64,000 nt of DNA from assembly GCA_963703565.1 (NCBI GenBank), contig CAVPEW010000020.1, forward strand, positions 1 through 64,000, written 5' to 3'. A program made the translations under genes and the position numbers. The notes under the pieces are model-generated. The model did not search any database, was not told the DNA's origin, and saw only the letters and a list, made by a program, of their open reading frames with translations. Source of the stretch: CAVPEW01 sp963703565 (lineage in GTDB: Bacteria > Actinomycetota > Acidimicrobiia > Acidimicrobiales > VFJN01). Shown piece by piece: positions 44,178 through 52,272 of this stretch (positions are counted from its first letter, which is position 1; every line of letters starts with the position of its first letter).

Positions 44178-45992
44178 TCAGAGGTACTGCCCGGTAGCCA
44201 CCCGCTCGATGGAGCGTCCGCCCTGTGGGTCGGAATCGGCGTCGCGCTGGATGATGGTGCGCACGTACACGATCCGCTCCCCCTTCTTTCCGGAGATCTT
44301 CGCCCAGTCGTCCGGATTGGTCGTGTTGGGCAGGTCCTCGTGCTCCTTGTACTCCTGGTGGATCGACGCCAGCAGGTCCGCCTTGCAGATCCCCTTGGGT
44401 CCCCCGTCGAGGAGCCGCTTGATGGCGAGCTTCTTCGCTCGACGCACGATGTTCTCGATCATGGCGCCCGAGGCGAAGTCCTTGAAGTACATGACCTCCT
44501 TGTCACCGTTCTGGTAGGTGACCTCGAGGAACTGGTTGGCCTGGTCGGTGCGGTACATCTCCTCGACGGTGCGCTCGATCATCGCCTGCACCGCCTTGGC
44601 CGGGTCGCCACCGCCGAGCTCGTCGACCTCGCCGGCGGCCAGGGGCAGGTCGGGGGTCAGGTAGCGGGCGAAGATCGCGGCGGCAGCCGCCTCACCGGGC
44701 CGCTCGATCTTGATCTTCACGTCCAGGCGGCCCGGGCGCAGGATCGCCGGGTCGATCAGGTCCTCGCGGTTCGAGGCTCCGATGACGATCACGTTGCGCA
44801 AGGACTCGACGCCGTCGATCTCGGCCAGCAGTTGGGGCACGATCGTGGACTCCATGTCGGAGCTGATGCCGGTCCCGCGGGTCCGGAACATCGAGTCCAT
44901 CTCGTCGAAGAACACGATCACGGGCCAGCCCTCCTCGGACTTCTCCCGGGCCCGCTGGAACACCAGGCGGATCTGGCGCTCGGTCTCACCCACGTACTTG
45001 TTGAGCAGCTCGGGGCCCTTGATGTTCAAGAAGTACGAGCGCGCCGTCTCGGTTCCACTCACCGCGGCCACCTTCTTGGCCAAGCTGTTGGCCACGGCCT
45101 TGGCGATGAGCGTCTTGCCACAGCCCGGGGGCCCGTAGAGCAGGATGCCCTTGGGGGCGGGGAGCCGGTGCTCGGCGAAGAGCTCCTGGTGGAGGAAGGG
45201 CAGCTCGACCGCGTCGGCGATCTGCTCTATCTGGTCGTCGAGGCCGCCGATGTCGTCGTAGCCGATGTCGGGCACCTCTTCGAGGACGAGCTCTTCGACC
45301 TCGGGGCGCGGGAGCTTCTCGAGCAGCAGTCCCGAGTGGGGCTCCATGAGCAGCGAGTCGCCGGCCCGCAGCACCTCGCCCGCCAGGCGGTCGGCCACGT
45401 CACAGACCCGCTCGTCGTCGGCGCGGCCCACGACGAGAGCGCGATCGGCGCCGAGCAGCTCCTTGAGGGTGACCACCTCGCCGGTCAGGTCGTGGCCTCG
45501 GGCGGCCACCACGTTCAAGCTGTCGTTCAGGACGACCTCGGCCCCCTGCGCGACCTGGATGTCCTCGAGGGCCGGGTGCAGTGCCACACGCACCTTGCGG
45601 CCACCGCTGAAGACGTCAGCGGTCCCGTCGTCGTTGCGGGCGAGGAACGTGCCATAGGCCGACGGAGGTTGGGACAGCTTGTCGACCTCGTCGCGCAGGG
45701 CTCCGATGTGCTCTCGCGCTTCGCGCAGGGTGTAGGTCAGCTTCTCGTTCTGGGCGACCGCCTGGGAGAGCTGGCCCTTCGTCTCGAGCAAGCGCTCCTC
45801 GAGGGTGCGTACCCGCTTGGGCGCGTCGGCGAGGCGGCGGCGCAGCAGGCCGACCTCCTCCTCGAGGGCCTCCACCTGCTCTCGCAGCTCGTTCGCCTCG
45901 GTGCGCTCGGACTCGTCGACGGGGACCACCTCCCGGGCATGGGGACCCGCGGCGGACCCTACACCGGGCACCTCCGCGGCCCGGGGCGGCAC
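44178..45992 (-). CDS. arc: Proteasome ATPase ARC/Mpa
   Basis: A 604-residue AAA+ unfoldase that recognises Pup and threads substrates into the proteasome. Residues about 25-90 are a coiled coil (ANELREQVEALEEEVGLL, then RRRLADAPKRVRTLEERLLE), followed by an OB-fold interdomain. Walker A is GPPGCGKT and Walker B VIVFFDEMDSM. The C-terminus is GQYL, the penultimate tyrosine motif that docks into the alpha ring. GTG start at 45992. It heads the pup-prc minus-strand group. Confidence 0.94.
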   Translation of the reverse strand: MPPRAAEVPGVGSAAGPHAREVVPVDESERTEANELREQVEALEEEVGLLRRRLADAPKRVRTLEERLLETKGQLSQAVAQNEKLTYTLREAREHIGALRDEVDKLSQPPSAYGTFLARNDDGTADVFSGGRKVRVALHPALEDIQVAQGAEVVLNDSLNVVAARGHDLTGEVVTLKELLGADRALVVGRADDERVCDVADRLAGEVLRAGDSLLMEPHSGLLLEKLPRPEVEELVLEEVPDIGYDDIGGLDDQIEQIADAVELPFLHQELFAEHRLPAPKGILLYGPPGCGKTLIAKAVANSLAKKVAAVSGTETARSYFLNIKGPELLNKYVGETERQIRLVFQRAREKSEEGWPVIVFFDEMDSMFRTRGTGISSDMESTIVPQLLAEIDGVESLRNVIVIGASNREDLIDPAILRPGRLDVKIKIERPGEAAAAAIFARYLTPDLPLAAGEVDELGGGDPAKAVQAMIERTVEEMYRTDQANQFLEVTYQNGDKEVMYFKDFASGAMIENIVRRAKKLAIKRLLDGGPKGICKADLLASIHQEYKEHEDLPNTTNPDDWAKISGKKGERIVYVRTIIQRDADSDPQGGRSIERVATGQYL

Positions 45993-46078
45993 GCACAGGT
46001 TTCCCTCGTGGTTGCCGTGTTTATTCTCGGTCGCGCTAGCATCACGTCACAAGCCGAACCCCCTGGGAGTGAGCAACG

Positions 46079-46315
46079 ATGAAGGTCTGGATCGACCAGG
46101 ATCTCTGCACCGGCGACGGGCTGTGCGAGGAGATCGCCCCCGACGTGTTCACGCTGCTCGACGACGGCCTCGCCTACGTCAAAGAGGGCGCCAAGGTGTT
46201 GTCGGATCCCGGCGGCGCGGAAGGTCTGGCTCCTGTGCCCGGGGGTCAGGAAGAGGCGGTGATCGAGGCCGCCGAGGAGTGCCCGGGGGAGTGCATCTTC
46301 ATCGAGGTCGAGTAG
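46079..46315 (+). CDS. Small ferredoxin with CxxDxxC cluster site
   Basis: A 78-residue ferredoxin. The cluster motif is CTGDGLC (C10, D13, C16) with C68 in ECPGEC; D13 replaces the second cysteine, as in Pyrococcus furiosus ferredoxin where Asp is a cluster ligand. A further cysteine at 72 is available. It is likely a [3Fe-4S] or Asp-ligated [4Fe-4S] protein carrying one electron at a time. It is divergent from arc and starts with a good site (GGGAGTGAG before the ATG). Confidence 0.85.
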   Translation: MKVWIDQDLCTGDGLCEEIAPDVFTLLDDGLAYVKEGAKVLSDPGGAEGLAPVPGGQEEAVIEAAEECPGECIFIEVE

Positions 46316-46430
46316 GGCTCCTGCTCTCGGAGGGCCCCCACCCGGCCCCGCATCGGTCCCGGGTCGTCGCTCCTGGCCAGTAGGGTTCCCCGGTGCTCAG
46401 CGCCACACGATCCCGCCGGGGACGGCCCCC

Positions 46431-47714
46431 ATGGCCACCGCGACCCCCCGACGCGGCCATGCTGACCGGCTGGCGCGCCTGCGTCGGCTCCTCGGCCTGC
46501 CTGCCGCCGCGCTCGGTGCGGTGGGCGGCGTCGTCGGACCCGACGCCCGACAGAGCCTCGTCGCCCTCGCGCTGAACAGCTCGACGAGCATCGGCGCCGG
46601 CGCGGTGCTGGGCTCGCTCACCGGCACCTTCGAGACTCATCCCGGGCTCCTGGTGCTGGTGCCCGCCGCCATCGGGCTCCGGGGCAACGTATTCGGTTCG
46701 TTCGGGAACCGGGTGAGCACCGCCATCCACGTGGGTGAGCTACGCGCCAGCCGCCGCGCTTCGTCGGTGCTCGGCCAGAACGTCCTGGCCGCCTCGGCGC
46801 TGACGGTGCTCATGTCGGCAGCGCTGGCGCTGGTCACGGTGGGCGTGGCGGGCGCGCTCGGTGTCGGGCCGACCATGGGGTTCGCCGACCTGGCCGTGGT
46901 GTCGGTGGCCGGCGGGGTCGTGGCGTCCATCCCGGTGCTGGCTGCCACCCTCGGCCTCGCCGCCGGCGCAGCGCGCTTCGGTTGGGACCTCGACAACGTG
47001 ACCGCTCCCCTGGTCTCGACGCTGGGCGATGTGCTCACCCTGCCCGCTCTGTGGTTGGCCACCTCCGCGGTGGACCGGGGCTGGTTCAGCACCGCCCTGG
47101 CGGTGGTCCTGGTGGCGTCGGCGGCGGCGGTCGGGCTCGGAGCGGTGCGCTCCCAGCTGCCGCTGCTGCGGCGCATCGTGGCCCAGTCGCTGCCGGTCCT
47201 GGCAGGTGCCGCCATCGTGTCGACCCTTGCCGGCGTGGTCCTCGAGCGCCGGCTGGAAGCGTTCTCAGGGCTGCCCGCGCTGCTCATCCTCGTGCCGGCC
47301 CAACTTTCCAGCGCCGGCGCCCTGGGCGGCATCTTGTCGGGACGGCTCTCGAGCAAGCTCCTGCTGGGTCTCGCCCAGCCGGCCGCGATGCCCTCGCCCG
47401 CGGCGCGCGCCGACCTGGTGCTGGTCGCCGCTGTCGGGGTGCCCACCTACGTCGTCAACGGCCTCGCGGCCCACGTCGTGGCCGGCTGGCTCGGCCAGGC
47501 GTCGCCGGGCCCGGCCCAGATGGTCGGGGCATCGCTGCTGGGAGGGGCTGCCGCCCTGGCGGTCGTCATCGTCATCGCCTACTACGGCACGGTCGCGGCG
47601 GTGCGGGTGGGCGTGGACCCGGACAGCTACGGGATCCCGGTGGTCAGCTCCACGGTCGACCTCGTCGGGGCTCTGACCCTCGTCGCGGCCATCGCCCTGC
47701 TCGGGATCGTCTGA
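46431..47714 (+). CDS. SLC41/MgtE-type divalent cation transporter
   Basis: A 427-residue membrane protein with about ten hydrophobic helices in two similar halves. The first conserved loop is PAAIGLRGNVFGSFGNRVST and the second is WDLDNVTAPLVSTLGDVLT, as in the SLC41A and MgtE integral domains that carry Mg2+ or related ions. There is no CBS or N domain, so this is the channel part alone. It is convergent with marP, with 22 bases between. Confidence 0.82.
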   Translation: MATATPRRGHADRLARLRRLLGLPAAALGAVGGVVGPDARQSLVALALNSSTSIGAGAVLGSLTGTFETHPGLLVLVPAAIGLRGNVFGSFGNRVSTAIHVGELRASRRASSVLGQNVLAASALTVLMSAALALVTVGVAGALGVGPTMGFADLAVVSVAGGVVASIPVLAATLGLAAGAARFGWDLDNVTAPLVSTLGDVLTLPALWLATSAVDRGWFSTALAVVLVASAAAVGLGAVRSQLPLLRRIVAQSLPVLAGAAIVSTLAGVVLERRLEAFSGLPALLILVPAQLSSAGALGGILSGRLSSKLLLGLAQPAAMPSPAARADLVLVAAVGVPTYVVNGLAAHVVAGWLGQASPGPAQMVGASLLGGAAALAVVIVIAYYGTVAAVRVGVDPDSYGIPVVSSTVDLVGALTLVAAIALLGIV

Positions 47715-47736
47715 GCCACCGGCGGAGGCCGGCTCG

Positions 47737-48900
47737 TCAGGTCAAGCACCCGCCCGTATCCACGGCGCCTGCGAGCGGTCCGGCCAGAACCGCGCGGACC
47801 TCGGCCGTCTCGAGAGCGTAGGCGACTCCCGGTCGGTCCGGAGCGATGGCGAACGCGAGGCCCAGCACACGGCCGCCCGGGTCAACCAGTGCGCCGCCGG
47901 AATCGCCGGGGGCGAGCGAAGCCGCCAGGACCAGCACCTCGCGCTCGGTGCGGGCCCGGTCGTAGATGTCCCGTCCCGTTGCGCGCACCTCGTCACCGAT
48001 CTCGAACGGCGCCGGGCGCAGCGGCCCCCCGCCCGGGTGACCGAACACCGCCCCGATCTGGCCGATCGAACCGTCGAGCAGCTCCAGCGGCACCAGGTCC
48101 AGCCCTGGCGCGAGCAGCACGGCGACGTCGCGCGCCGGGTCGAAGGCCACGATGGTCGCCCCGACCTCGGAGCCGTCGAGGCGTTGCACGATGGTCGATC
48201 GCTCCCCCGCCACCACGTGGGCGTTGGTGACGACCAGATCGGGTCCCACCACCACGCCCGAACCCTCTTGGGTCCGCCGGCACGCCGTGCCGGAGACCTT
48301 CACCGTGGACGCAGCGGCCCGAGCCTGGACCTCTGCACTTAGGCCGCTCGCCGCCGGCGGAGGCCCGAGCTCGGGCGTCCGACGCAGCGCCTCGAACACC
48401 TGTGGGAACTGGTCGCCGCCTACCAGGCGCCGAAGCGCTGCCAGGGTGTCGGGAGGATCCGGGAACCGACGATCCACGAAGCGGGCCAGGGCCGAGTCCC
48501 GGGTCTGCTCGGCCATGGTGCCCTGAACGTCGGCCATGATCGGCAGGAGCAACCAGACCAGGGCGAGCACGCCGAGCAGGCCCAGCGCCGATCCGGCGCC
48601 CTGGTCGACGCGGCGGGCGCGCCCAGCCGGGATGGCCACGTGGAGGCGGCCGCCGATCAGCAACCCCGCCGCCTGGCCCACCAACGCCGCCGCCGAGACG
48701 GTCCCCATCGCCACCGCGAGCAGCGTGAGCGGCGAGGCCCCGTCGATCCCCTCGAGAAGGCCGGGCAGGGCCCATGCCGCGGCGGCCATGCCCAGCGCTG
48801 TGCCGACCCAGGAGCTGAGCCGCGCGACGAAGCCGATGTGGTAGCCGCCGATCGCGGCGCTGATCATCACCAGGACGAGCACCACGTCGAGACCGTTCAC
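47737..48900 (-). CDS. marP: MarP-like membrane serine protease
   Basis: A 387-residue protein. Residues 1-140 are four CvpA-type transmembrane helices; the rest is a periplasmic trypsin-like domain with catalytic His in NAHVV, Asp in ARDVAVLL, and Ser in APGDSGGALV. Two cysteines, C in SGTACRRTQ and C near the end in DTGGCLT, may form a redox-sensitive disulfide as in mycobacterial MarP, which senses acid and oxidative stress at the cell wall. GTG start at 48900. The neighbouring trmI lies upstream on the same strand. Confidence 0.88.
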   Translation of the reverse strand: MNGLDVVLVLVMISAAIGGYHIGFVARLSSWVGTALGMAAAAWALPGLLEGIDGASPLTLLAVAMGTVSAAALVGQAAGLLIGGRLHVAIPAGRARRVDQGAGSALGLLGVLALVWLLLPIMADVQGTMAEQTRDSALARFVDRRFPDPPDTLAALRRLVGGDQFPQVFEALRRTPELGPPPAASGLSAEVQARAAASTVKVSGTACRRTQEGSGVVVGPDLVVTNAHVVAGERSTIVQRLDGSEVGATIVAFDPARDVAVLLAPGLDLVPLELLDGSIGQIGAVFGHPGGGPLRPAPFEIGDEVRATGRDIYDRARTEREVLVLAASLAPGDSGGALVDPGGRVLGLAFAIAPDRPGVAYALETAEVRAVLAGPLAGAVDTGGCLT

Positions 48901-48912
48901 CGCGGAGCCTGC

Positions 48913-49692
48913 TCAACCGGTGCGCGACAGCAGCCGGGCGTGGGTCAAGAACCCGGTGTGGGCGACCATCCGGTGGTCGGGGCGCACCGACTGGCCCTCG
49001 ATGTGCCAACCCCGCTGGAGGACCTCAACGGTCGCGGCCATCCCGAAGCGCGACGACGCCAGCCGCTCGCGCAGCTGCGCCGCCTGCACGATCGTGGGGG
49101 TGTAGGCCACGATCAGACCCCCCGGACTGAGCGCGGTCTCGGCGTGGGGCACCACCTGCCACGGCTCGGGCAGGTCGAGCACGACGCTGTCCAGGTCGAC
49201 CTCGTCGATGCCCTCGTAGCAGTCGCGCTCGTGCACCACGTAGCGCGCCAGGACCGCCTCGCCCAGCAGCCCGACCACGTTCTTGACCGCCCGCGCGGCG
49301 AAGTCGGCCCTCAGCTCGTAGCCCACCACCGACGCGCCGGCCCGAAGCAGGGTCATCGACAGAGCACCCGATCCCACGCCGGACTCGAGCACCCTGGCTC
49401 CGGGGAAGACGTCCGCCAGCATGAGCAGCGGGCCCAGGTCCTTCGGGTAGATCACCTGCGCCCCGCGTGGCATCTCCAGCACGTAGTCGCTCAGCGTCGG
49501 GCGCAGGGCGAGGTAGCCCACGCCGTGGCTGGAGCGGTGGGTCGTCCCCTCCAGCGCGCCGATGAGCGCGTCGTGGTGGACCACGCCGGCGTGCGAGTGG
49601 AACTGACCGCCCGGCGAGAGCGTGACCATGTAGCGGCGGTGCTTGTGGTCCACCAGGAGCACCTGGTCACCCGCGGCGAGGGCTGCTCTCAT
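48913..49692 (-). CDS. trmI: tRNA (adenine-N1)-methyltransferase TrmI
   Basis: A 259-residue SAM-dependent enzyme making m1A58 in the tRNA T-loop. Core motifs are GARVLESGVGSGALSMTLL (SAM loop), YELRADFAARAVKN, and DSVVLDLPEPWQVV, which are diagnostic of the TrmI family. It corresponds to Rv2118c-type enzymes, which also lie in the pup-proteasome neighbourhood. The ATG at 49692 overlaps the stop of the thiolase gene (ATGA), so the two tRNA T-loop enzymes are coupled. Confidence 0.92.
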   Translation of the reverse strand: MRAALAAGDQVLLVDHKHRRYMVTLSPGGQFHSHAGVVHHDALIGALEGTTHRSSHGVGYLALRPTLSDYVLEMPRGAQVIYPKDLGPLLMLADVFPGARVLESGVGSGALSMTLLRAGASVVGYELRADFAARAVKNVVGLLGEAVLARYVVHERDCYEGIDEVDLDSVVLDLPEPWQVVPHAETALSPGGLIVAYTPTIVQAAQLRERLASSRFGMAATVEVLQRGWHIEGQSVRPDHRMVAHTGFLTHARLLSRTG

Positions 49693-50616
49693 CGCCTGGT
49701 CTCCGACAGCTGCACCGGCGTGACCCGCTGCGCCAGCCGGCAGAAGGCGCACACCTCGCCGGTCGTGGGCGACCCGCACTCGATGCACGGCCGCAACGCC
49801 TCGCGCTCGGCGGCCGAATCGGGCGCGAAGCGCTCAGCGGCCCGATCGAGGAAACCGAAGTAGAACCCGTGCTTGGTGCCCGGGGAACGTGCCTCGATGG
49901 CGTTCAACGCGTCCTTGTAGCCCAGGTGCCGGTTCCCCTCGGCCATCGGGCACTCCTCCACCAGGTAGTCGATCCGGCGCAGCACGCAGTAGGCGGCGGT
50001 CTCTCGTTCGCCGAGGCGCACCAGGGGCTTCACCTTGCGACAGAACCCGTCCCGCGCGGGAAGCACCGGTAGCTGCCGCCCGAGGTAGTCGCCCTGCCAG
50101 CGCAAGACGTTGCCGAGCAGCACGGCGGCCTCGTCGTCGAGGTTGTGGCCGGTGGCGAGAGCGTCGTAGCCGCGCTGGCGCGCCGTCGTGTCGAACACGT
50201 GCCGCTTCGACAGCCCGCACGCCGAGCAGGGAGCCCGGCGCGCGGCCTGCGAAGCCTCGGGGATCCCGAAGCCGTGCTCGGCCGGAAGGTCGACCTCGAT
50301 CAGCTCCAGGCCCCGCCCGCTCGCGAAGGCTCGTGCCGCGCCCGCCGACCCGTCGCTGTAGTCGCCGATCCCCAGGCCCACGTACAGCCCATCCGCGCGG
50401 TACCCGAGCCTCGACGAGCAGGTCCCAAAGCGCCAGGGAGTCCTTGCCTCCCGACACCGCCACCAGCACCCGGTCGCCAGGTTGAAGCATGTCGTGCTCG
50501 GAGATGGCACGTGCCACCTGGTCGCGGCACATGCGCAGGAAGTGCGCCTCGCAGAGCTTGGCGTTCTGGCGGCGAACGTCGATCACCGCCGGCTGCTTGC
50601 AGACAGTGCACTTCAC
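49689..50616 (-). CDS. ttuA: TtuA-type tRNA thiolation ATPase, frameshifted
   Basis: A PP-loop tRNA sulfurtransferase of the Ncs6/TtuA family. It begins with a zinc finger (CTVCKQPA, then LCEAHF), PP-loop VAVSGGKDSLALWDLL, catalytic cysteine motifs APCSACGLSKR and CRKVKPLV, and ends with a second zinc finger (CIECGSPTTGEVCAFCRL). The frame breaks at 50406-50412, where a one-base insertion makes GAGCCTC from GAGCTC on the plus strand; restored length is 308 residues. The family adds sulfur at U54 or related positions with a ThiS-like carrier. trmI overlaps it downstream. Confidence 0.88.
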
Positions 50617-50637
50617 GTCGGTCCTCCCGACCCGTCC

Positions 50638-50832
50638 TCAGCCGCCCGAGATGACCGGGCGGATCTCGACCACGTCGTCGTCGTCGAGCAGCGCGTCGCC
50701 GGGCACGAGGGTGTCGCCGCGGATGACCAGCACGGTCTCGCGCTCGACGGCCAGGTCTCGCAGGAGGACATCCACCCGCAGCGGTCCCTCGACGCTCAGC
50801 TCGCGGCGCGGATTGCGCATGAGCACCCTCAT
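50638..50832 (-). CDS. ttuB: ThiS/MoaD/TtuB-like sulfur carrier protein
   Basis: A 64-residue beta-grasp protein ending in VISGG, the di-glycine whose C-terminus is made into a thiocarboxylate. Its fold and length match ThiS, MoaD and TtuB. Genome position, 21 bases before the TtuA-type thiolase, points to TtuB as sulfur donor. The E1-like activating enzyme is not in the window. Confidence 0.85.
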   Translation of the reverse strand: MRVLMRNPRRELSVEGPLRVDVLLRDLAVERETVLVIRGDTLVPGDALLDDDDVVEIRPVISGG

Positions 50833-51026
50833 CGCGTGGGCGGGAGGTGGCGCACGAGCATCGACTCGCCGGGCGCCAGCTCCTCGCGCAGCACCCGGCG
50901 CTCCTGGCGGGTGGCGATCCGGCGCAGCAGCCCGGCGCCCACCAGCGCTGCAGCGAAGGGGCCCCACCGTCGCCCGCCGGGTCCGAAGGCTCGGGCCAGC
51001 GCGTACCGGCGCGCCCAGCTCAGCAC
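50829..51026 (-). CDS. Small protein upstream of the sulfur carrier
   Basis: A 65-residue protein (starting LSWARRYALARAFGPGGR), basic and mostly amphipathic, with a short hydrophobic segment (GPFAAALVGAGLLRR). No family is recognised. Its TGA overlaps the ATG of the sulfur carrier (ATGA), and it starts 2 bases before the end of the next upstream gene, so it is part of the same transcription unit. Confidence 0.5.
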   Translation of the reverse strand: MLSWARRYALARAFGPGGRRWGPFAAALVGAGLLRRIATRQERRVLREELAPGESMLVRHLPPTR

Positions 51027-51027
51027 G

Positions 51028-51258
51028 CTAGAACCGCCGGATCTCGACGAACGTGCGCCGGCGGCGCCCGCGGCGGGATCCGAGCAGGAACGCGACCGCG
51101 AGCGCACCGACGACGACGGCCACGCCCACAGCCACCAGGGCCGGACGAGCCGAATCGGCTGACTGGGCCACGTCGCCACGCAGCTGGCGCAGCTTTCCCT
51201 CTATGTCGTCCCGGGTGACGACGTCGACGCCGACGGACCCGCCGGCCGCCGCGCTCAC
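51028..51258 (-). CDS. Small DUF3618-like membrane protein
   Basis: A 76-residue protein: a helical N-terminal part (RDDIEGKLRQLRGDVAQSAD) and one membrane helix (ALVAVGVAVVVGALAVAFLL) followed by a very basic tail (GSRRGRRRRTF). It resembles DUF3618 proteins, which stabilise or modify the cell envelope, but the match is weak. GTG start overlaps the next gene's TGA (GTGA). Confidence 0.6.
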   Translation of the reverse strand: MSAAAGGSVGVDVVTRDDIEGKLRQLRGDVAQSADSARPALVAVGVAVVVGALAVAFLLGSRRGRRRRTFVEIRRF

Positions 51259-51632
51259 AGCCCTGGCCCCGCTCGACGCGAGATGCGGGTCAACGCGAGA
51301 CCGGCCACGCCCGCGCCGGCGACCAGCACGGCCACGTAGGGCAACCACGACAGGTTGCCGGTGAAGGTCGAGCCGGTCTCGGTCTGCAGTGCCCGGAGCG
51401 CGGCCAGCACCAGAGCGACAACCCCGATCCCCAGGCACAGGGCTCCGGCGACGCCGTAGGCGACGAAGCGGCCGAGGCCCCGGAGCGGATCGACCGTCTG
51501 CTGGCGGGCGTAGGTGACGGTGAGTTGCCACAACTCGCCGACCACCGTGCCCAGGCCCTCTGGACGCCCCGAAGATGCCGGCGGGGCGCCCCGGGAGGAA
51601 GTGCTGTCGGTCAGATCGGCTGAGGAAGGCAC
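51255..51632 (-). CDS. Holin-like two-helix membrane protein
   Basis: A 125-residue protein with an amphipathic helix (VVGELWQLTVTYARQQTVDP), and two membrane helices (RFVAYGVAGALCLGIGVVAL; WLPYVAVLVAGAGVAGLAL). This is the layout of actinobacterial phage-holin superfamily III / DUF1469-type proteins. It forms an operon with the following small membrane gene. A real holin function is not implied. Confidence 0.65.
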   Translation of the reverse strand: MPSSADLTDSTSSRGAPPASSGRPEGLGTVVGELWQLTVTYARQQTVDPLRGLGRFVAYGVAGALCLGIGVVALVLAALRALQTETGSTFTGNLSWLPYVAVLVAGAGVAGLALTRISRRAGPGL

Positions 51633-51644
51633 GGCCGGATCAGG

Positions 51645-52272
51645 CTAGCCCTCCCGGATCGCCGCCTCGAACAGCTCGACCTGGGCTTCCAGCGCCGCCA
51701 CCAGCCCCCGCGCCCGCGACTCGGGATCAGGCGCGCCCAAGAGGCAGTGGCGGTCCCACGTCGCGATGGGGGCCGCCGCGAGGACCCCGTAGCCAGCCTG
51801 CACAGGTTCGGGGTCGAGCGAGACGGTGGCCGGGGGCGCCGCCACACCGAGCCTCGGCGAGCAGGGCCAGCGACCGTCGCAGCAAGGCGACCGCTTCACC
51901 GAGCAGTTGGTCGTACCGCGGCCCGGGGGGCGGGTCCGGCCAGGGCTCCACCAGCGCCTCGGGGTACGGAGCGTCCTCGAGCCATCGCGTCACCCGCAAT
52001 CGCTGCTCTCCCACCACCGCCACGGCGAGGATCCCGCCACTGCCCACCGCCTCGGCGCGCTCGATGCGGGCGAGGGTCCCGATCGCGCTGCGCACATCGC
52101 CACCGCCGACCTCGCTGCCACGCTCGATCAGCACCACCCCGAAGCGGCCGTCGCCGTCGAGGCAGTCGGCCACGAGCGCCAGGTAGCGGGGTTCGAACAC
52201 CCGCAGCAGGAGAGGCGCTCCCGGCACCAGCACGGTGCCGAGCGGGAACATCGGGCGGCCCGGTCCGATCAT
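51645..52272 (-). CDS. Lon N-terminal (LON substrate-binding) domain protein, frameshifted
   Basis: A stand-alone Lon-N/PUA-like domain (MFPLGTVLVPGAPLLLRVFE, RYLALVADCLDGDGRFGVVL) with no ATPase. The first frame carries residues 1 to about 140. A one-base insertion at 51849-51855 (GAGCTC to GAGCCTC on the plus strand) shifts to the second frame, which encodes GVAAPPATVSLDPEP, then PVQAGYGVLAAAPIATWDRH and a final helical tail. Restored length is 208 residues. The dacB gene overlaps it by 4 bases. Confidence 0.8.

Noticed and set aside
51255..51632. Prophage holin
   Set aside because: The two-helix layout resembles holins, but there are no endolysin, portal, capsid or integrase genes around it, and the neighbours are housekeeping genes.
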